A program made the position numbers and the translations under genes. 64,000 bases of DNA from Anaerolineales bacterium (GTDB taxonomy: Bacteria; Chloroflexota; Anaerolineae; Anaerolineales; Villigracilaceae): contig JACKAW010000004.1 of assembly GCA_020634885.1 (NCBI GenBank), positions 62,001-126,000 on the forward strand. Reading direction: 5' to 3'. Shown piece after piece: positions 33,638 through 41,335 of this stretch (positions are counted from its first letter, which is position 1; each line of letters starts with the position of its first letter). The notes under the pieces were generated by a model. The model saw only the letters and a list, made by a program, of their open reading frames with translations, searched no databases and was not told the DNA's origin.

Positions 33638-34546
33638 TTAGTTGGGAGCGGTGGTGATATCCATTCCGAACCATTTGTTAGAGAGGTCGGAAAGGCGTCC
33701 GTCGCTGTGCATGGCAGTGAAGATTTCATCCACCTTGGCGCGCAGGGAGGCGCTGTCAAGGCTGGAGGATTTATCAAAGGATGCAGCCAGGTCTTCAGAG
33801 AAGACTGCGCCGTCCAACTTCACAACAGGCATACCTGCGGCGATATTGGCATCCACTACGGTTTCAGAGGTAACGTATGCAACAAAGTCAGTACGACCAG
33901 CGGCAATAGACTGGGCACATTCCTGATCTGTTTCGAGCGGAACCACGGTCATGTCAGCGGGAACCTCGGCGTAGATGGAGGCGGCAGGAAGACCAAGACC
34001 TTCCATATCGTTATTGAGCCAGGCTTCGTAGGTGGTGGCGGCGCCAGCGCATACTGCCTGACCGGAGAGATCGGCAACAGATGCGATACCAGAGTCAGCA
34101 GCAACGGCAATAACGGCAGGGGTGTAGTAGTAAGGCACGCTGAAGTCGAGCACTTCCTGGCGGGCGGTGGTTACGGTCATGGAACCAACGCTCACATCCC
34201 ATTTGTCAGCCCAGGAACCGGCGGTGATTGCATCCCATGAAGGGGTGGCGAAACAGGTTTCAACACCAAGAGCATCGCCAATGGCAATGGCAACATCCAC
34301 ATCAAAGCCCTGCATTTCAGCAGTGGTGAGGGCATCGGAAGGGCACTTGGTGTCGGAAGGGCGCTTGCCGTCGGTGTTCAAGAAGGACTGGGGTTCGTAG
34401 TTCGGATCTGTGGAAACGAGGATATAACCACGTTCGTTAATAGCTCCGAGCAGGTCAGACGCAGTTGATGCGCTGCTGCCACCGCAAGCGGTGAGGACGA
34501 GGGATGCCAGCACGAGAAGACTGGCAAGGGTTAAAAACTTTTTCAT
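33638..34546 (-). CDS. Polar amino-acid ABC transporter substrate-binding lipoprotein
   Basis: Start at 34546, with GGAGGAG 6 nt upstream; an upstream in-frame start is rejected. About 302 residues. Lipobox LVLTAC (Cys at about 21), then a SBP_bac_3 domain: GYILVSTDPNYEPQSF, MQGFDVDVAIAIGDALGV, WDVSVGSMTVTTARQEVLDFSVPYYYTPAVIAV. Four Cys in the mature part (TKCPSD, VETCFA, AVCAG, QECAQ) may form disulfides, which fits an extracytoplasmic protein and the VKOR gene nearby. The ligand is not predictable by eye; the operon partner suggests a (methyl)arginine-like compound. Confidence 0.92.
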   Translation of the reverse strand: MKKFLTLASLLVLASLVLTACGGSSASTASDLLGAINERGYILVSTDPNYEPQSFLNTDGKRPSDTKCPSDALTTAEMQGFDVDVAIAIGDALGVETCFATPSWDAITAGSWADKWDVSVGSMTVTTARQEVLDFSVPYYYTPAVIAVAADSGIASVADLSGQAVCAGAATTYEAWLNNDMEGLGLPAASIYAEVPADMTVVPLETDQECAQSIAAGRTDFVAYVTSETVVDANIAAGMPVVKLDGAVFSEDLAASFDKSSSLDSASLRAKVDEIFTAMHSDGRLSDLSNKWFGMDITTAPN

Positions 34547-34591
34547 TTTTTCTCCTCCAAGAGAAATTGTTTGATGGGCAGTGAGCACTGC

Positions 34592-34614
34592 CATGAAATG
34601 GATTTCATTTCATG
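34592..34614. promoter_or_regulatory. Palindrome at the transporter promoter, candidate operator
   Basis: The perfect 16 bp palindrome ATGAAAT-GG-ATTTCAT (34593-34608) overlaps a second pairing with TTCATG at 34609-34614. It covers the expected transcription start of the minus-strand operon. The TGAA-N6-TTCA skeleton equals that of ArgR boxes, but two inner positions deviate from the E. coli consensus. Confidence 0.5.
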
Positions 34615-34620
34615 CAGTTA

Positions 34621-34649
34621 AGCATAGACTATTTTTATCAATTGTGCAA
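34621..34649 (-). promoter_or_regulatory. Promoter of the amino-acid transporter/dimethylargininase operon
   Basis: Minus strand TTGCAC (34649-34644), 17 nt spacer, TATGCT (34626-34621). About 75 nt of leader follow before the ATG at 34546. The candidate operator sits immediately downstream of the -10. Confidence 0.7.
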
Positions 34650-34711
34650 GGATATTCCATTAAATTTCATGATGGTAAAATGGCACATCTAAACAAATTC
34701 AGGAGCGGTCA

Positions 34712-35122
34712 ATGGCATCTGTTTTTCCAAGTGAAGCATGGCTGAATGAATTGAACGATATTCTTAACTCAGATACTAAATACGCAGATCTTGCACGTGA
34801 ATGGGAAGGTGACCTCCTTTTTGTGATTCAACCTGCGGGAAACCTCAAAGAACCACTTACATTTTATATTGACTTGTGGCACGGCAAATGCCGTAAAATA
34901 GATTACAACCCCGTGCCTGAATCCTATCCAGACCCTGCATTTAAACTGACCGCTTCGTATACTGATATTACAGAAGTATTGACTGGTAAATTAAATCCCA
35001 TCACTGCCATGATGACGTCTAAACTAAAGGTCAAAGGCAATATGGGGTATATGATGCGAAACGTGCCAATGGTGCTGGATTTTGTGCGTATTGCACATGA
35101 GATTACCGGTGAAATTCTGTAG
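34712..35122 (+). CDS. SCP2 sterol-transfer family protein
   Basis: 136 residues, one SCP2 domain without a signal peptide. The sequence alternates charged and hydrophobic strands (LLFVIQPAGNLKEPLTFYIDLWHGKCR) and ends in the family's FKLTASYTDITEVLTGKLNPITAMMTSKLKVKGNMGYMMR, where the Gly-Asn/Leu-Lys-Val-Lys-Gly motif lines the lipid pocket. It probably binds a lipid or acyl chain in the cytoplasm. GGAG lies about 8 nt before the ATG. It is divergent from the transporter operon and convergent with the GNAT gene. Confidence 0.85.
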   Translation: MASVFPSEAWLNELNDILNSDTKYADLAREWEGDLLFVIQPAGNLKEPLTFYIDLWHGKCRKIDYNPVPESYPDPAFKLTASYTDITEVLTGKLNPITAMMTSKLKVKGNMGYMMRNVPMVLDFVRIAHEITGEIL

Positions 35123-35125
35123 CGG

Positions 35126-35590
35126 TTAGCTGCCCGCTTTTGCGAGTATCTTTTCAAAACAGATACTGTTTTGCACGCCGGCATATTGCCCATAATTTGA
35201 AATAACCTTATATCCGTTCTTTTTATACAAGCGAATCGGTTCCGGCATATTTCTACCCGTTTCAAGGATACACTTGCCGTAGCTCATTTCTTTTGCCCAT
35301 GTTTCCAGTTCAACAAGAACCTGACTGGCTACCCCTTTTCCGCGATATTCTGGCAGGGTGAACATGCGTTTTATTTCCATGACGCCGGGTTCATATTCTT
35401 TGATTGCGCCGCATGCTATGGCTTGCGCAGAAACTTGTGCAAGCACAACATGTTTAATAACCGCAATCTTGTTAAATTGGGAATAAAAAGAATTTTGCTC
35501 GCTGTTCTTTCTTGCAAGGTCTTCATCTAAAAGGCGGACGAGATGTACAAAACCAGGGTCTTCGGAGTTTGTGCGAAAAATAGTAAGCAT
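35126..35590 (-). CDS. GNAT-family N-acetyltransferase
   Basis: Start at 35590 with AGGA about 7 nt upstream; an upstream ATG in the same frame has no better site. 154 residues. The acetyl-CoA binding motif is at EIKRMFTLPEYRGKGVASQVLVELETWAKE (R/Q-x-x-G-x-G/A as RGKGVA), then a helix and strand with LETGRNMPEPIRLYKKNGYKVI, typical of GNAT ends. Substrate unknown; it could be an amino-acid, peptide or drug acetyltransferase. The stop lies 4 nt from the convergent SCP2 gene. Confidence 0.88.
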   Translation of the reverse strand: MLTIFRTNSEDPGFVHLVRLLDEDLARKNSEQNSFYSQFNKIAVIKHVVLAQVSAQAIACGAIKEYEPGVMEIKRMFTLPEYRGKGVASQVLVELETWAKEMSYGKCILETGRNMPEPIRLYKKNGYKVISNYGQYAGVQNSICFEKILAKAGS

Positions 35591-35607
35591 GTGTATTCCT
35601 TTGTACA

Positions 35608-35637
35608 AAAAAGCCTCCTCGGTAGAGAAGGCTTTTT
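35608..35637. terminator. Terminator upstream of the GNAT gene
   Basis: AAAAAGCC (35608-35615) pairs with GGCTTTTT (35630-35637). It follows the small acidic protein gene on the minus strand and separates it from the GNAT gene. Confidence 0.75.
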
Positions 35638-35673
35638 ATGCAGAATCAATTGTAAATTAAGAATGAGGCGGGG

Positions 35674-35901
35674 CTAGAACTCATCATCTTCTTCGAGCCA
35701 TTCATCGTCATCTTCACCGTCTTCTTCATCTTCCCATTCGTCCAGTTCTTCCTCTTCTTCCCACTCATCTTCAGCGGCAGCTCCTTCGGCGGGGGAATAG
35801 GTGACGCAACCGGTGTCAGGGTCAAATTCCACGGCGGCGGCGCCGCACAACCCTTCATCCAGAAACGCACAATCGGTGTAGTGACATTTGATACGGGGCA
35901 T
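35674..35901 (-). CDS. Small Cys-motif protein with acidic tail
   Basis: ATG at 35901 with AGGAGG 8 nt upstream (a TTG two codons earlier is too close to the site). 75 residues. The N-terminal 35 residues carry CHYTDCAFLDEGLCGAAAVEF...GCVTY, a C-x4-C-x7-C pattern plus another Cys, as in DUF1540-like small metal-binding proteins. The rest is nearly all Glu, Asp and Trp (WEEEEELDEWEDEEDGEDDDEW), giving an extreme negative charge. It could bind a metal or a basic partner. It lies 22 nt downstream of the VKOR gene on the same strand. Confidence 0.75.
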   Translation of the reverse strand: MPRIKCHYTDCAFLDEGLCGAAAVEFDPDTGCVTYSPAEGAAAEDEWEEEEELDEWEDEEDGEDDDEWLEEDDEF

Positions 35902-35922
35902 ACTCAAATCCTCCTGCTCTCA

Positions 35923-36348
35923 CTAATCTTGGTTTTGAAATAGGCGTACAACAGCAATGATGAAGACCAACGTCATGGCAACTTGTGAGGTGACGCAGAA
36001 CGGGCAGATCGCTTTGAGCAAAACCAATTCTACGTATACCAACCAGAGTGTAAACAGAAACCCTGTTAATGCCATGCCAAAGATCATCAGCGTTGCATTA
36101 TTTTTGAAAGAAATGTTGCGGTTTTCAAACAAGTGAACGGCAAGAATTGCCACATATCCAACAATTCCAAACACAGCAACCGGAATACCGTTGACCTCTG
36201 AAAAGACGCTGGCATTGACAGTGGAGCAATCACCAGAGCCGAGGCACATGCCGTCATCTCCACTGAGTTTGTAAATGGTCATATATATGGAGACAGCCAA
36301 ACCAATGACTGAAAGTACAGTTGAAGCATAAAAGAGCTTTTTATCCAT
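35923..36348 (-). CDS. Vitamin K epoxide reductase (VKOR) family protein
   Basis: 141 residues, the small stand-alone form without a fused thioredoxin domain. Four or five helices. The active-site pair CPFC (about 115-118) lies at the start of the fourth helix, the loop Cys pair is in MCLGSGDCSTV (about 34-42), and the conserved Ser/Asn-Gly region is VNGIPVAVFG. It reoxidises disulfide-forming proteins with quinone outside the membrane. Several exported proteins in the window carry Cys that could use it. The gene follows moeA by 6 nt on the minus strand. Confidence 0.9.
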   Translation of the reverse strand: MDKKLFYASTVLSVIGLAVSIYMTIYKLSGDDGMCLGSGDCSTVNASVFSEVNGIPVAVFGIVGYVAILAVHLFENRNISFKNNATLMIFGMALTGFLFTLWLVYVELVLLKAICPFCVTSQVAMTLVFIIAVVRLFQNQD

Positions 36349-36354
36349 GGTTCC

Positions 36355-37569
36355 TCAAAGTAATATTGCGTCTACTTCCTCACCAGCAGGCACGCATTTT
36401 ACACCAGCGGGTATGATTAGTAAAGCATCCGCTTGTACCAGTGAAAGAAGATTGCCCGAGCCTTGATGTCCGGTAAGGGTGGCGAAGTACGCCCCGTTTT
36501 CATTGCGGATTTTTGCCCGCAGATAACTTTCCCGTCCGTCTGAATGAAGCTCTGCTTCGGCTCTCACGCGGACCGTTCGCCTGCTCCCGTCCATTTGACC
36601 GTTCACTCGCTCAAGCACGGGACGAACGAAAATCTCAAAACCTACAAACGCCGATACAGGGTTGCCCGGCAGCCCAATGAACGGAATGCCGCCATATTTT
36701 CCAAATGCCAATGGTTTGCCCGGGCGCATATTGACCTTCCAAAAATCCATCTTGCCATTTGAATCGATGACTTCTTTTATAAAGTCAAATGCGCCGACAC
36801 TGACCCCGGCGGAAGAGAGAATTAGATCTGCGCTGGCTTCAGCGGCTTTGTTGAGCAGGTGGGTGACAGATTCACGGGTATCTTTTGCCACGCCAAGGCG
36901 GATGACCTCTGCCCCTGCGCTTTCAATGGCTGCCGCCAGTGAGTAGGAATTTGCGTCTCGAATCTTGCCGGGCTGAAGTGGTTCGTTTACATCCAGTAAT
37001 TCATCGCCTGATGAGAGTAAAGCCACCCGCGCCTTTTGGTAAACGGGTACTTCTGCGACGCCTAGAACTGCCAACATGCCCAGGTCTTGCGCTTTGAGCG
37101 TTCGACCTTGTTTCAAGATCATTTCTCCAGCGCGGATGTCTGAACCGCTGGTGCGGATGTTTTCGCCTGCTTGCATTTGTTTTGCAAGCGTCACGGTGTT
37201 GGGGGCATTTGTTCCAGTGCCGTGGTGTTGTGCGCCGGTATCTTCAACCATGATGACGCTGTCTGCGCCGTGGGGGAGTTGTGCGCCGGTCATAATTCTT
37301 GCGGCTTCGCCGGGTTGCAGCGAAACTTTCGGCGTGGTACCGGCTGGGATATCAGCAACCACGTTCAACGTTACAGAAGAGGCGGATGTATCTTCTGCGC
37401 GCAGGGCAAAACCATCCACCGCAGAATTATCGAAGGGGGGATGATCTCCATCTGCAAAAATATCTGCGGCAAGGATGCGGTTTCTTGCACTGGCAAGCGG
37501 AATGTTTTCAGTTGGGTTTGCGGAAAAATGAGAAAGGATGCGCTCACGCGCTTCGGTTACGGTAAGCAT
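36355..37569 (-). CDS. moeA: Molybdopterin molybdenumtransferase MoeA
   Basis: 404 residues, standard length. Domain I with HFSANPTENIPLASARNRILAADI; DSVIMVEDTGA; domain III (the MoCF-like catalytic fold) with VALLSSGDELLDVNEPLQPGKIRDANSYSL and SAGVSVGAFDFIKEVI; the end GNPVSAFVGFEIFVRPVL and TGHQGSGNLLSLVQADALLIIP. It inserts molybdate (or tungstate) into MPT-AMP, the last step of cofactor synthesis. The AOR gene elsewhere in the window is one possible consumer. A TATAAT box at 37582-37587 (minus strand) leaves only about 12 nt to the ATG and no ribosome site is visible. Confidence 0.95.
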   Translation of the reverse strand: MLTVTEARERILSHFSANPTENIPLASARNRILAADIFADGDHPPFDNSAVDGFALRAEDTSASSVTLNVVADIPAGTTPKVSLQPGEAARIMTGAQLPHGADSVIMVEDTGAQHHGTGTNAPNTVTLAKQMQAGENIRTSGSDIRAGEMILKQGRTLKAQDLGMLAVLGVAEVPVYQKARVALLSSGDELLDVNEPLQPGKIRDANSYSLAAAIESAGAEVIRLGVAKDTRESVTHLLNKAAEASADLILSSAGVSVGAFDFIKEVIDSNGKMDFWKVNMRPGKPLAFGKYGGIPFIGLPGNPVSAFVGFEIFVRPVLERVNGQMDGSRRTVRVRAEAELHSDGRESYLRAKIRNENGAYFATLTGHQGSGNLLSLVQADALLIIPAGVKCVPAGEEVDAILL

Positions 37570-37581
37570 AAAGACGCGGCG

Positions 37582-37587
37582 ATTATA
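37582..37587 (-). promoter_or_regulatory. -10 box just before moeA
   Basis: TATAAT on the minus strand, 12 nt before the ATG, so the leader is about 5 nt, too short for a Shine-Dalgarno site. Confidence 0.5.
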
Positions 37588-37602
37588 CCCCCAAGTTTTT
37601 TT

Positions 37603-39819
37603 CTAGCCGGGGTTTGTTCTTACGGCTTCAAGCACGTTTGGCAGGTTTTCAATGCGGGTGAGGATGCGGCTGAGTTGGGTGAGGTCTTTTACCTCGATGA
37701 TGAGACGCAGATCAGCATTGCTGCGGTGGACGTTGACTGCAACATTGTTGATGTTGATGTTTTCGTCTGAGAGCAGGTTTGAGATGTCGCTCATTAGCCC
37801 GGGTCGGTCGTATGCTTTGATGCGGACCGGGACGGGGAAGGTTTGTTCCACATGCCCCCAGCCTACTTTGAGCAGGCGTTCGCGGTCTCCGATCTGGAGG
37901 ATGTTGGGGCAGTCTTGCCGGTGGATGGATGCGCCGCGCCCGCGGGTGATGTAGCCCACGATCTGGTCGCCGGGGGCGGGGTTGCAGCATCTTGCCATGG
38001 AGGCGAGCATACCTTTTAGCCCAACCACTTCGACTGAGTCGGTAGGCGTTTTGACAGGCTCTGGTGCGTTGGCTTCGAGGATGTCTTTGATCTCTTCGTC
38101 TTCAGAGAATTGCTTGATCAGTTTGTTGGTGGAAAGTTCACCCGTGGCAAGGTGGATGAACATGGCGTCGGGGTTTTTGTAACCGAGTTCACGAGCGATC
38201 TTTTCGTAGTTGACTTCGCCAATGCCAAGGCGTTGTATTTCACGTTCGAACATGCCGCGCCCGTTGGTAAGGTTTTGCTCATCTTCAAGTACTTTGAACC
38301 ATACGCGGATCTTGGATTTGGCGCGCTGGGTCTTGACCATGTTGAGGTTGTTGTTCAACCAGTCGCGGCTGGGTCCTCCGCGTTTGGCGGTGAGTATGTC
38401 TACGGTGTCGCCGGTTTTGAGCTCGGTATCGAGGGGTACGAGTTTGCCGTTTACGCGTGCGCCTCGGCAACGGTGACCGATATCGGTGTGGACATGGTAG
38501 GCGAAATCGAGTGGGGTGGAACCGGCGGGCAGGTCTATCACGTCGCCGCGTGGAGTGAAGATGTAGACGCGATCCTGGAATACATCGGTGCGCATCGATT
38601 CGACGAACTCACTTGCATCATTCACGTCGGCGCGCCATTCCATCATTTTCCGCAGGTCTTTGATGCGTTCCTGGAATTGCTCGTCGTGTTTGCCGCCTTC
38701 TTTGTACCGCCAGTGGGCGGCAATACCGTATTCGGCGTTGAGGTGCATTTCCATGGTGCGGATCTGAATTTCGAGCGGTCTGCGGTCTTCGTACATGACA
38801 GCAGTATGCAGGGATTGGTAGTGGTTGTCTTTGGGGGCGGCGATGTAATCATCGAATTCGTCTGGCACGGGGCGCCATGTGGTGTGGATGACTCCCAGCG
38901 CCGCGTAGCAGGATGGGATATCTGGCACGATCAGGCGAACTGCGCGTACATCGTAGAGCATGTTGAAGGACTTGTCCTTCTTTTGCATCTTTTTGTAAAT
39001 GGAGTAAATGTGTTTTGGGCGTCCGCTTACTTCGGCTTTGATGTTGTTTTTTTCAAGTAACTGAACAAGCTTTGTTTTTATATCTTCAAGCTGCTTTTCG
39101 CGGTCGGGGCGGCGTTCCGCCAGTTGTTCTGCAATCTCTTTGTATTTATCGGGGTGAACGTACCTGAAGCTCAGGTCTTCCAATTCCCACTTTAATTGCC
39201 AAATGCCGAGCCGGTTTGCCAGCGGGGCAAAAATATCGAGGGTCTCTTGTGCAATGCGTTTACGCTTGTGTTCCGGCATGTAGCCAAGTGTGCGCATGTT
39301 ATGTAAACGGTCTGCCAGTTTGATGAGCACCACGCTTACATCTTCGCCCATGGCAAGAAAGGTTTTTCGGAGAGTCTCCGAGATCATATCTTCCTTGCGT
39401 CCCAGCAGGGCAGGTTGAATAATGGTTTCTTCTTTTTCGTCTTCGCCGGTTTCGGCGTGCTGGTCTCCGCGTGAAACGCGCGGCAGGTGCGCAAGTTTTG
39501 TGACTCCATCGACCAGAAGGCGGACGGTATCTCCAAAATCCCTGCGGAGGTCTGCGAGGGTAATGGGGGTATCTTCTACGGTATCGTGTAACAATCCTGC
39601 TGCAACCACTTCGGCAGGGACTTTTAATTCAGTAAGTATCTGCGATACGGCAATACAGTGATTGATGTATGGTTCCCCCGAATGGCGTTTTTGTTCGCGG
39701 TGTGCTTCTTCGGCTGTGGTGTAGGCGCGCATGACCAACTCTCGATCTGCCGCAGAGTACGTCTCTGGGAGTTGTTCAATAAGTTTGTCGATGGGATTAT
39801 CAGCCACTGCCTGTTTCAT
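37603..39819 (-). CDS. rel: Rel/SpoT-family (p)ppGpp synthetase/hydrolase
   Basis: Start at 39819 (MKQAVADNP), 7 nt after a TAAAAT box; longer in-frame starts run through the promoter. About 738 residues with the full Rel layout. The HD hydrolase domain (about 30-190) has the intact motif LLHDTVEDTP, followed by the synthetase domain (about 220-370) with DEFDDYIAAPKDNHYQSLHT, a TGS domain (about 385-450, DRVYIFTPRGDVIDLPAGSTPLDFAY), a helical/zinc-finger part with RCCNPAPGDQIVGY, and a C-terminal ACT domain (about 670-738). It makes and breaks the alarmone. The EFDD string is typical of synthetase-only RelA, yet the HD motif is complete. Confidence 0.95.
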   Translation of the reverse strand: MKQAVADNPIDKLIEQLPETYSAADRELVMRAYTTAEEAHREQKRHSGEPYINHCIAVSQILTELKVPAEVVAAGLLHDTVEDTPITLADLRRDFGDTVRLLVDGVTKLAHLPRVSRGDQHAETGEDEKEETIIQPALLGRKEDMISETLRKTFLAMGEDVSVVLIKLADRLHNMRTLGYMPEHKRKRIAQETLDIFAPLANRLGIWQLKWELEDLSFRYVHPDKYKEIAEQLAERRPDREKQLEDIKTKLVQLLEKNNIKAEVSGRPKHIYSIYKKMQKKDKSFNMLYDVRAVRLIVPDIPSCYAALGVIHTTWRPVPDEFDDYIAAPKDNHYQSLHTAVMYEDRRPLEIQIRTMEMHLNAEYGIAAHWRYKEGGKHDEQFQERIKDLRKMMEWRADVNDASEFVESMRTDVFQDRVYIFTPRGDVIDLPAGSTPLDFAYHVHTDIGHRCRGARVNGKLVPLDTELKTGDTVDILTAKRGGPSRDWLNNNLNMVKTQRAKSKIRVWFKVLEDEQNLTNGRGMFEREIQRLGIGEVNYEKIARELGYKNPDAMFIHLATGELSTNKLIKQFSEDEEIKDILEANAPEPVKTPTDSVEVVGLKGMLASMARCCNPAPGDQIVGYITRGRGASIHRQDCPNILQIGDRERLLKVGWGHVEQTFPVPVRIKAYDRPGLMSDISNLLSDENININNVAVNVHRSNADLRLIIEVKDLTQLSRILTRIENLPNVLEAVRTNPG

Positions 39820-39826
39820 ATTATCA

Positions 39827-39832
39827 ATTTTA
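39827..39832 (-). promoter_or_regulatory. -10 box implying a leaderless rel transcript
   Basis: TAAAAT on the minus strand with 7 nt to the ATG at 39819 and no Shine-Dalgarno site between. No clear -35. Confidence 0.45.
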
Positions 39833-39897
39833 CTACGCCCCGCTTCATACGGGATGGAGGCTTGCCCCTGTTTCGGTACAGTTATCAACACTGAAAA

Positions 39898-39925
39898 AAA
39901 GCGGCGGGAACACTCCCGCCGCTTT
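39898..39925 (-). terminator. Terminator of the cyclic-nucleotide-domain gene
   Basis: Minus strand AAGCGGCGGGAG / CCCGCCGCTT hairpin followed by a T-run, between the gene at 39932 and rel. Confidence 0.85.
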
Positions 39926-39931
39926 GGTGAC

Positions 39932-40384
39932 CTACATCGTTTTTAGCAGCGCCTGCCGGCTGTTCCGCAGACGGTCTGCGATAATTTCGGCGATCCGTTT
40001 CATAACGGTGAAGCCGTGCTCAGGGCTTTTTTCAAGCAGCTCTAAAAACGGCTGGGCTGGAATGATGAGCAGGGAAGAATCCTCGTCACTTTCGGCGCTG
40101 GATGTGTAATGATGCGGCGCAACCACGCCTGACCAACCAAAACTTTGATAAGGACTGGATACAAAGGATACGGTGATGCTTTCGGGTCGTGAGGTTAGTT
40201 TGACGCGCAGCACTACGCTTCCTTTAATTAGAAAATGTAATTTATCGGCTGATTCTCCCTCACGGAAGATAAACTCGCCTTTTGGCACGGCTGTCTCTGT
40301 GCTGATGGCAGCTATTTCTGCAAGGAGTGTTTCTGGGAGTCCGGCGAACAGACTGAATTTTGACAGGGTGTCGGTGCTGATCAT
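39932..40384 (-). CDS. Stand-alone cyclic-nucleotide-binding (cNMP) domain protein
   Basis: Start at 40384 with GGAG about 9 nt upstream. 150 residues: the CRP-like beta-barrel only, with LFAGLPETLLAEIAAISTETAVPKGEFIFREGESADKLHFLIKGSVVLRV and the SLLIIPAQPFLELLEKSPEHG helix. The phosphate-binding cassette is poorly conserved (no clear G-E-x-A-L), so ligand binding is uncertain. The HTH that CRP proteins carry is absent. It may act as a partner-binding sensor. A small two-helix membrane protein gene lies upstream. Confidence 0.8.
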   Translation of the reverse strand: MISTDTLSKFSLFAGLPETLLAEIAAISTETAVPKGEFIFREGESADKLHFLIKGSVVLRVKLTSRPESITVSFVSSPYQSFGWSGVVAPHHYTSSAESDEDSSLLIIPAQPFLELLEKSPEHGFTVMKRIAEIIADRLRNSRQALLKTM

Positions 40385-40467
40385 GAAATGGGTCTCCAAT
40401 CTTCGAGGGGGGATTAGGTTGAATGGTGGTAAACAGGCTTGAGCGGGGAATGAAGCGCACGAGCCAT

Positions 40468-40818
40468 TTATCTAAGGTTGTTTTTGAGGTCGTCGCGCCA
40501 ATCCAATGATCCGCCAATGACAATTCCCAGAAGTATAAGCAGAACGAGGATGATCACGCCAGCCCAAATTGCATAGGGTGACGCCCAAACTAAAGGAAGT
40601 ATGAGAGTGCTGATTATGCCAAGCAGTAAACCATATGCGGGCATGCGGATGGTGTGAGGGAGGTCTTCCCATGCGCCGGAAAGTTTGAATGGCTTTCTCA
40701 TGCGTCTGGCTTTGGTGGAGATGCCGCGTTGTACGTTGCGCTGCTTTACCAGAGGGTCGCGGTCGGCGATCTGCCTTTCGCGCAGCCTTTTGAGACGATC
40801 TTGTTCCCGATCGGACAT
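40468..40818 (-). CDS. Small membrane protein, unknown
   Basis: 116 residues. The first ~50 are very basic and helical (MSDREQDRLKRLRERQIADRDPLVKQRNVQRGISTKARRMRKPF), followed by two hydrophobic helices (about 60-78 and 84-104) and a polar end. AAAGGAGG precedes the ATG. I do not recognise the family. It could be part of a unit with the cNMP-domain gene, 84 nt downstream. Confidence 0.65.
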   Translation of the reverse strand: MSDREQDRLKRLRERQIADRDPLVKQRNVQRGISTKARRMRKPFKLSGAWEDLPHTIRMPAYGLLLGIISTLILPLVWASPYAIWAGVIILVLLILLGIVIGGSLDWRDDLKNNLR

Positions 40819-40864
40819 ATCAGCCTCCTTTATGTTTATAATATTCTACAGGAAAAAAGTGGAA

Positions 40865-41335
40865 ATGCCAGTCACGAATAATGTCACCAGATTTTTAGAT
40901 TCGCGCAAATTGAAATACACCGCGCATGAATTGCCTGCCGAAAAATTGGGGGCAGAAGAGTCGGCTCGTTTGTTGGGTGTGCCGATGGAGCAGGTTTTCA
41001 AAACCATTGTTGTGAAGCGTGAAAAGGGTAAGCCAGTGCTTGCCGTGGTTTCGGGCTCACAAGTTGTGGATTTGAAAAAACTCGCTTCTTTTTTAGGGGA
41101 AAAGAAAATGTATTTGCCCACAGAGCGCGAAGCCGAGCAGATGACGGGTTTGCAAGCGGGGGGGATTTCTCCTTTGGCGCTGATCAACAAAGGCTTTCAA
41201 GTTGTTCTTGATGCGTCTGCACAAAATTTTGTTGAGATCCATATTTCGGGCGGGCAGCGCGGGTTAAATATTCAACTTGCTGTGGAAGATTTGATACGGC
41301 TGGTCAATGCAAAAGTTGGGGATGTAAGCAATTAG
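40865..41335 (+). CDS. ybaK: YbaK/EbsC-family Cys-tRNA(Pro) deacylase
   Basis: Start at 40865 (MPVTNNVTRFL). 156 residues, typical for YbaK. Signature strings are LKYTAHELPAEKLGAEESARLLGVPMEQVFKTIVVK (with the conserved Lys of the active pocket), LAVVSGSQVVDLKKLASFLGEKKMYLPTEREAEQMTGLQAGGISPLAL (the GxxSPLA loop) and VVLDASAQNFVEIHISGGQRGLNIQL. The enzyme removes Cys wrongly attached to tRNA-Pro. No proS is adjacent. The ribosome site is weak. Confidence 0.93.
   Translation: MPVTNNVTRFLDSRKLKYTAHELPAEKLGAEESARLLGVPMEQVFKTIVVKREKGKPVLAVVSGSQVVDLKKLASFLGEKKMYLPTEREAEQMTGLQAGGISPLALINKGFQVVLDASAQNFVEIHISGGQRGLNIQLAVEDLIRLVNAKVGDVSN

Noticed and set aside
38110..39060. 316-codon open frame on the plus strand
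   Set aside because: It is antisense to rel, whose domains and motifs are complete across the same bases; the translated frame is a low-information mirror.
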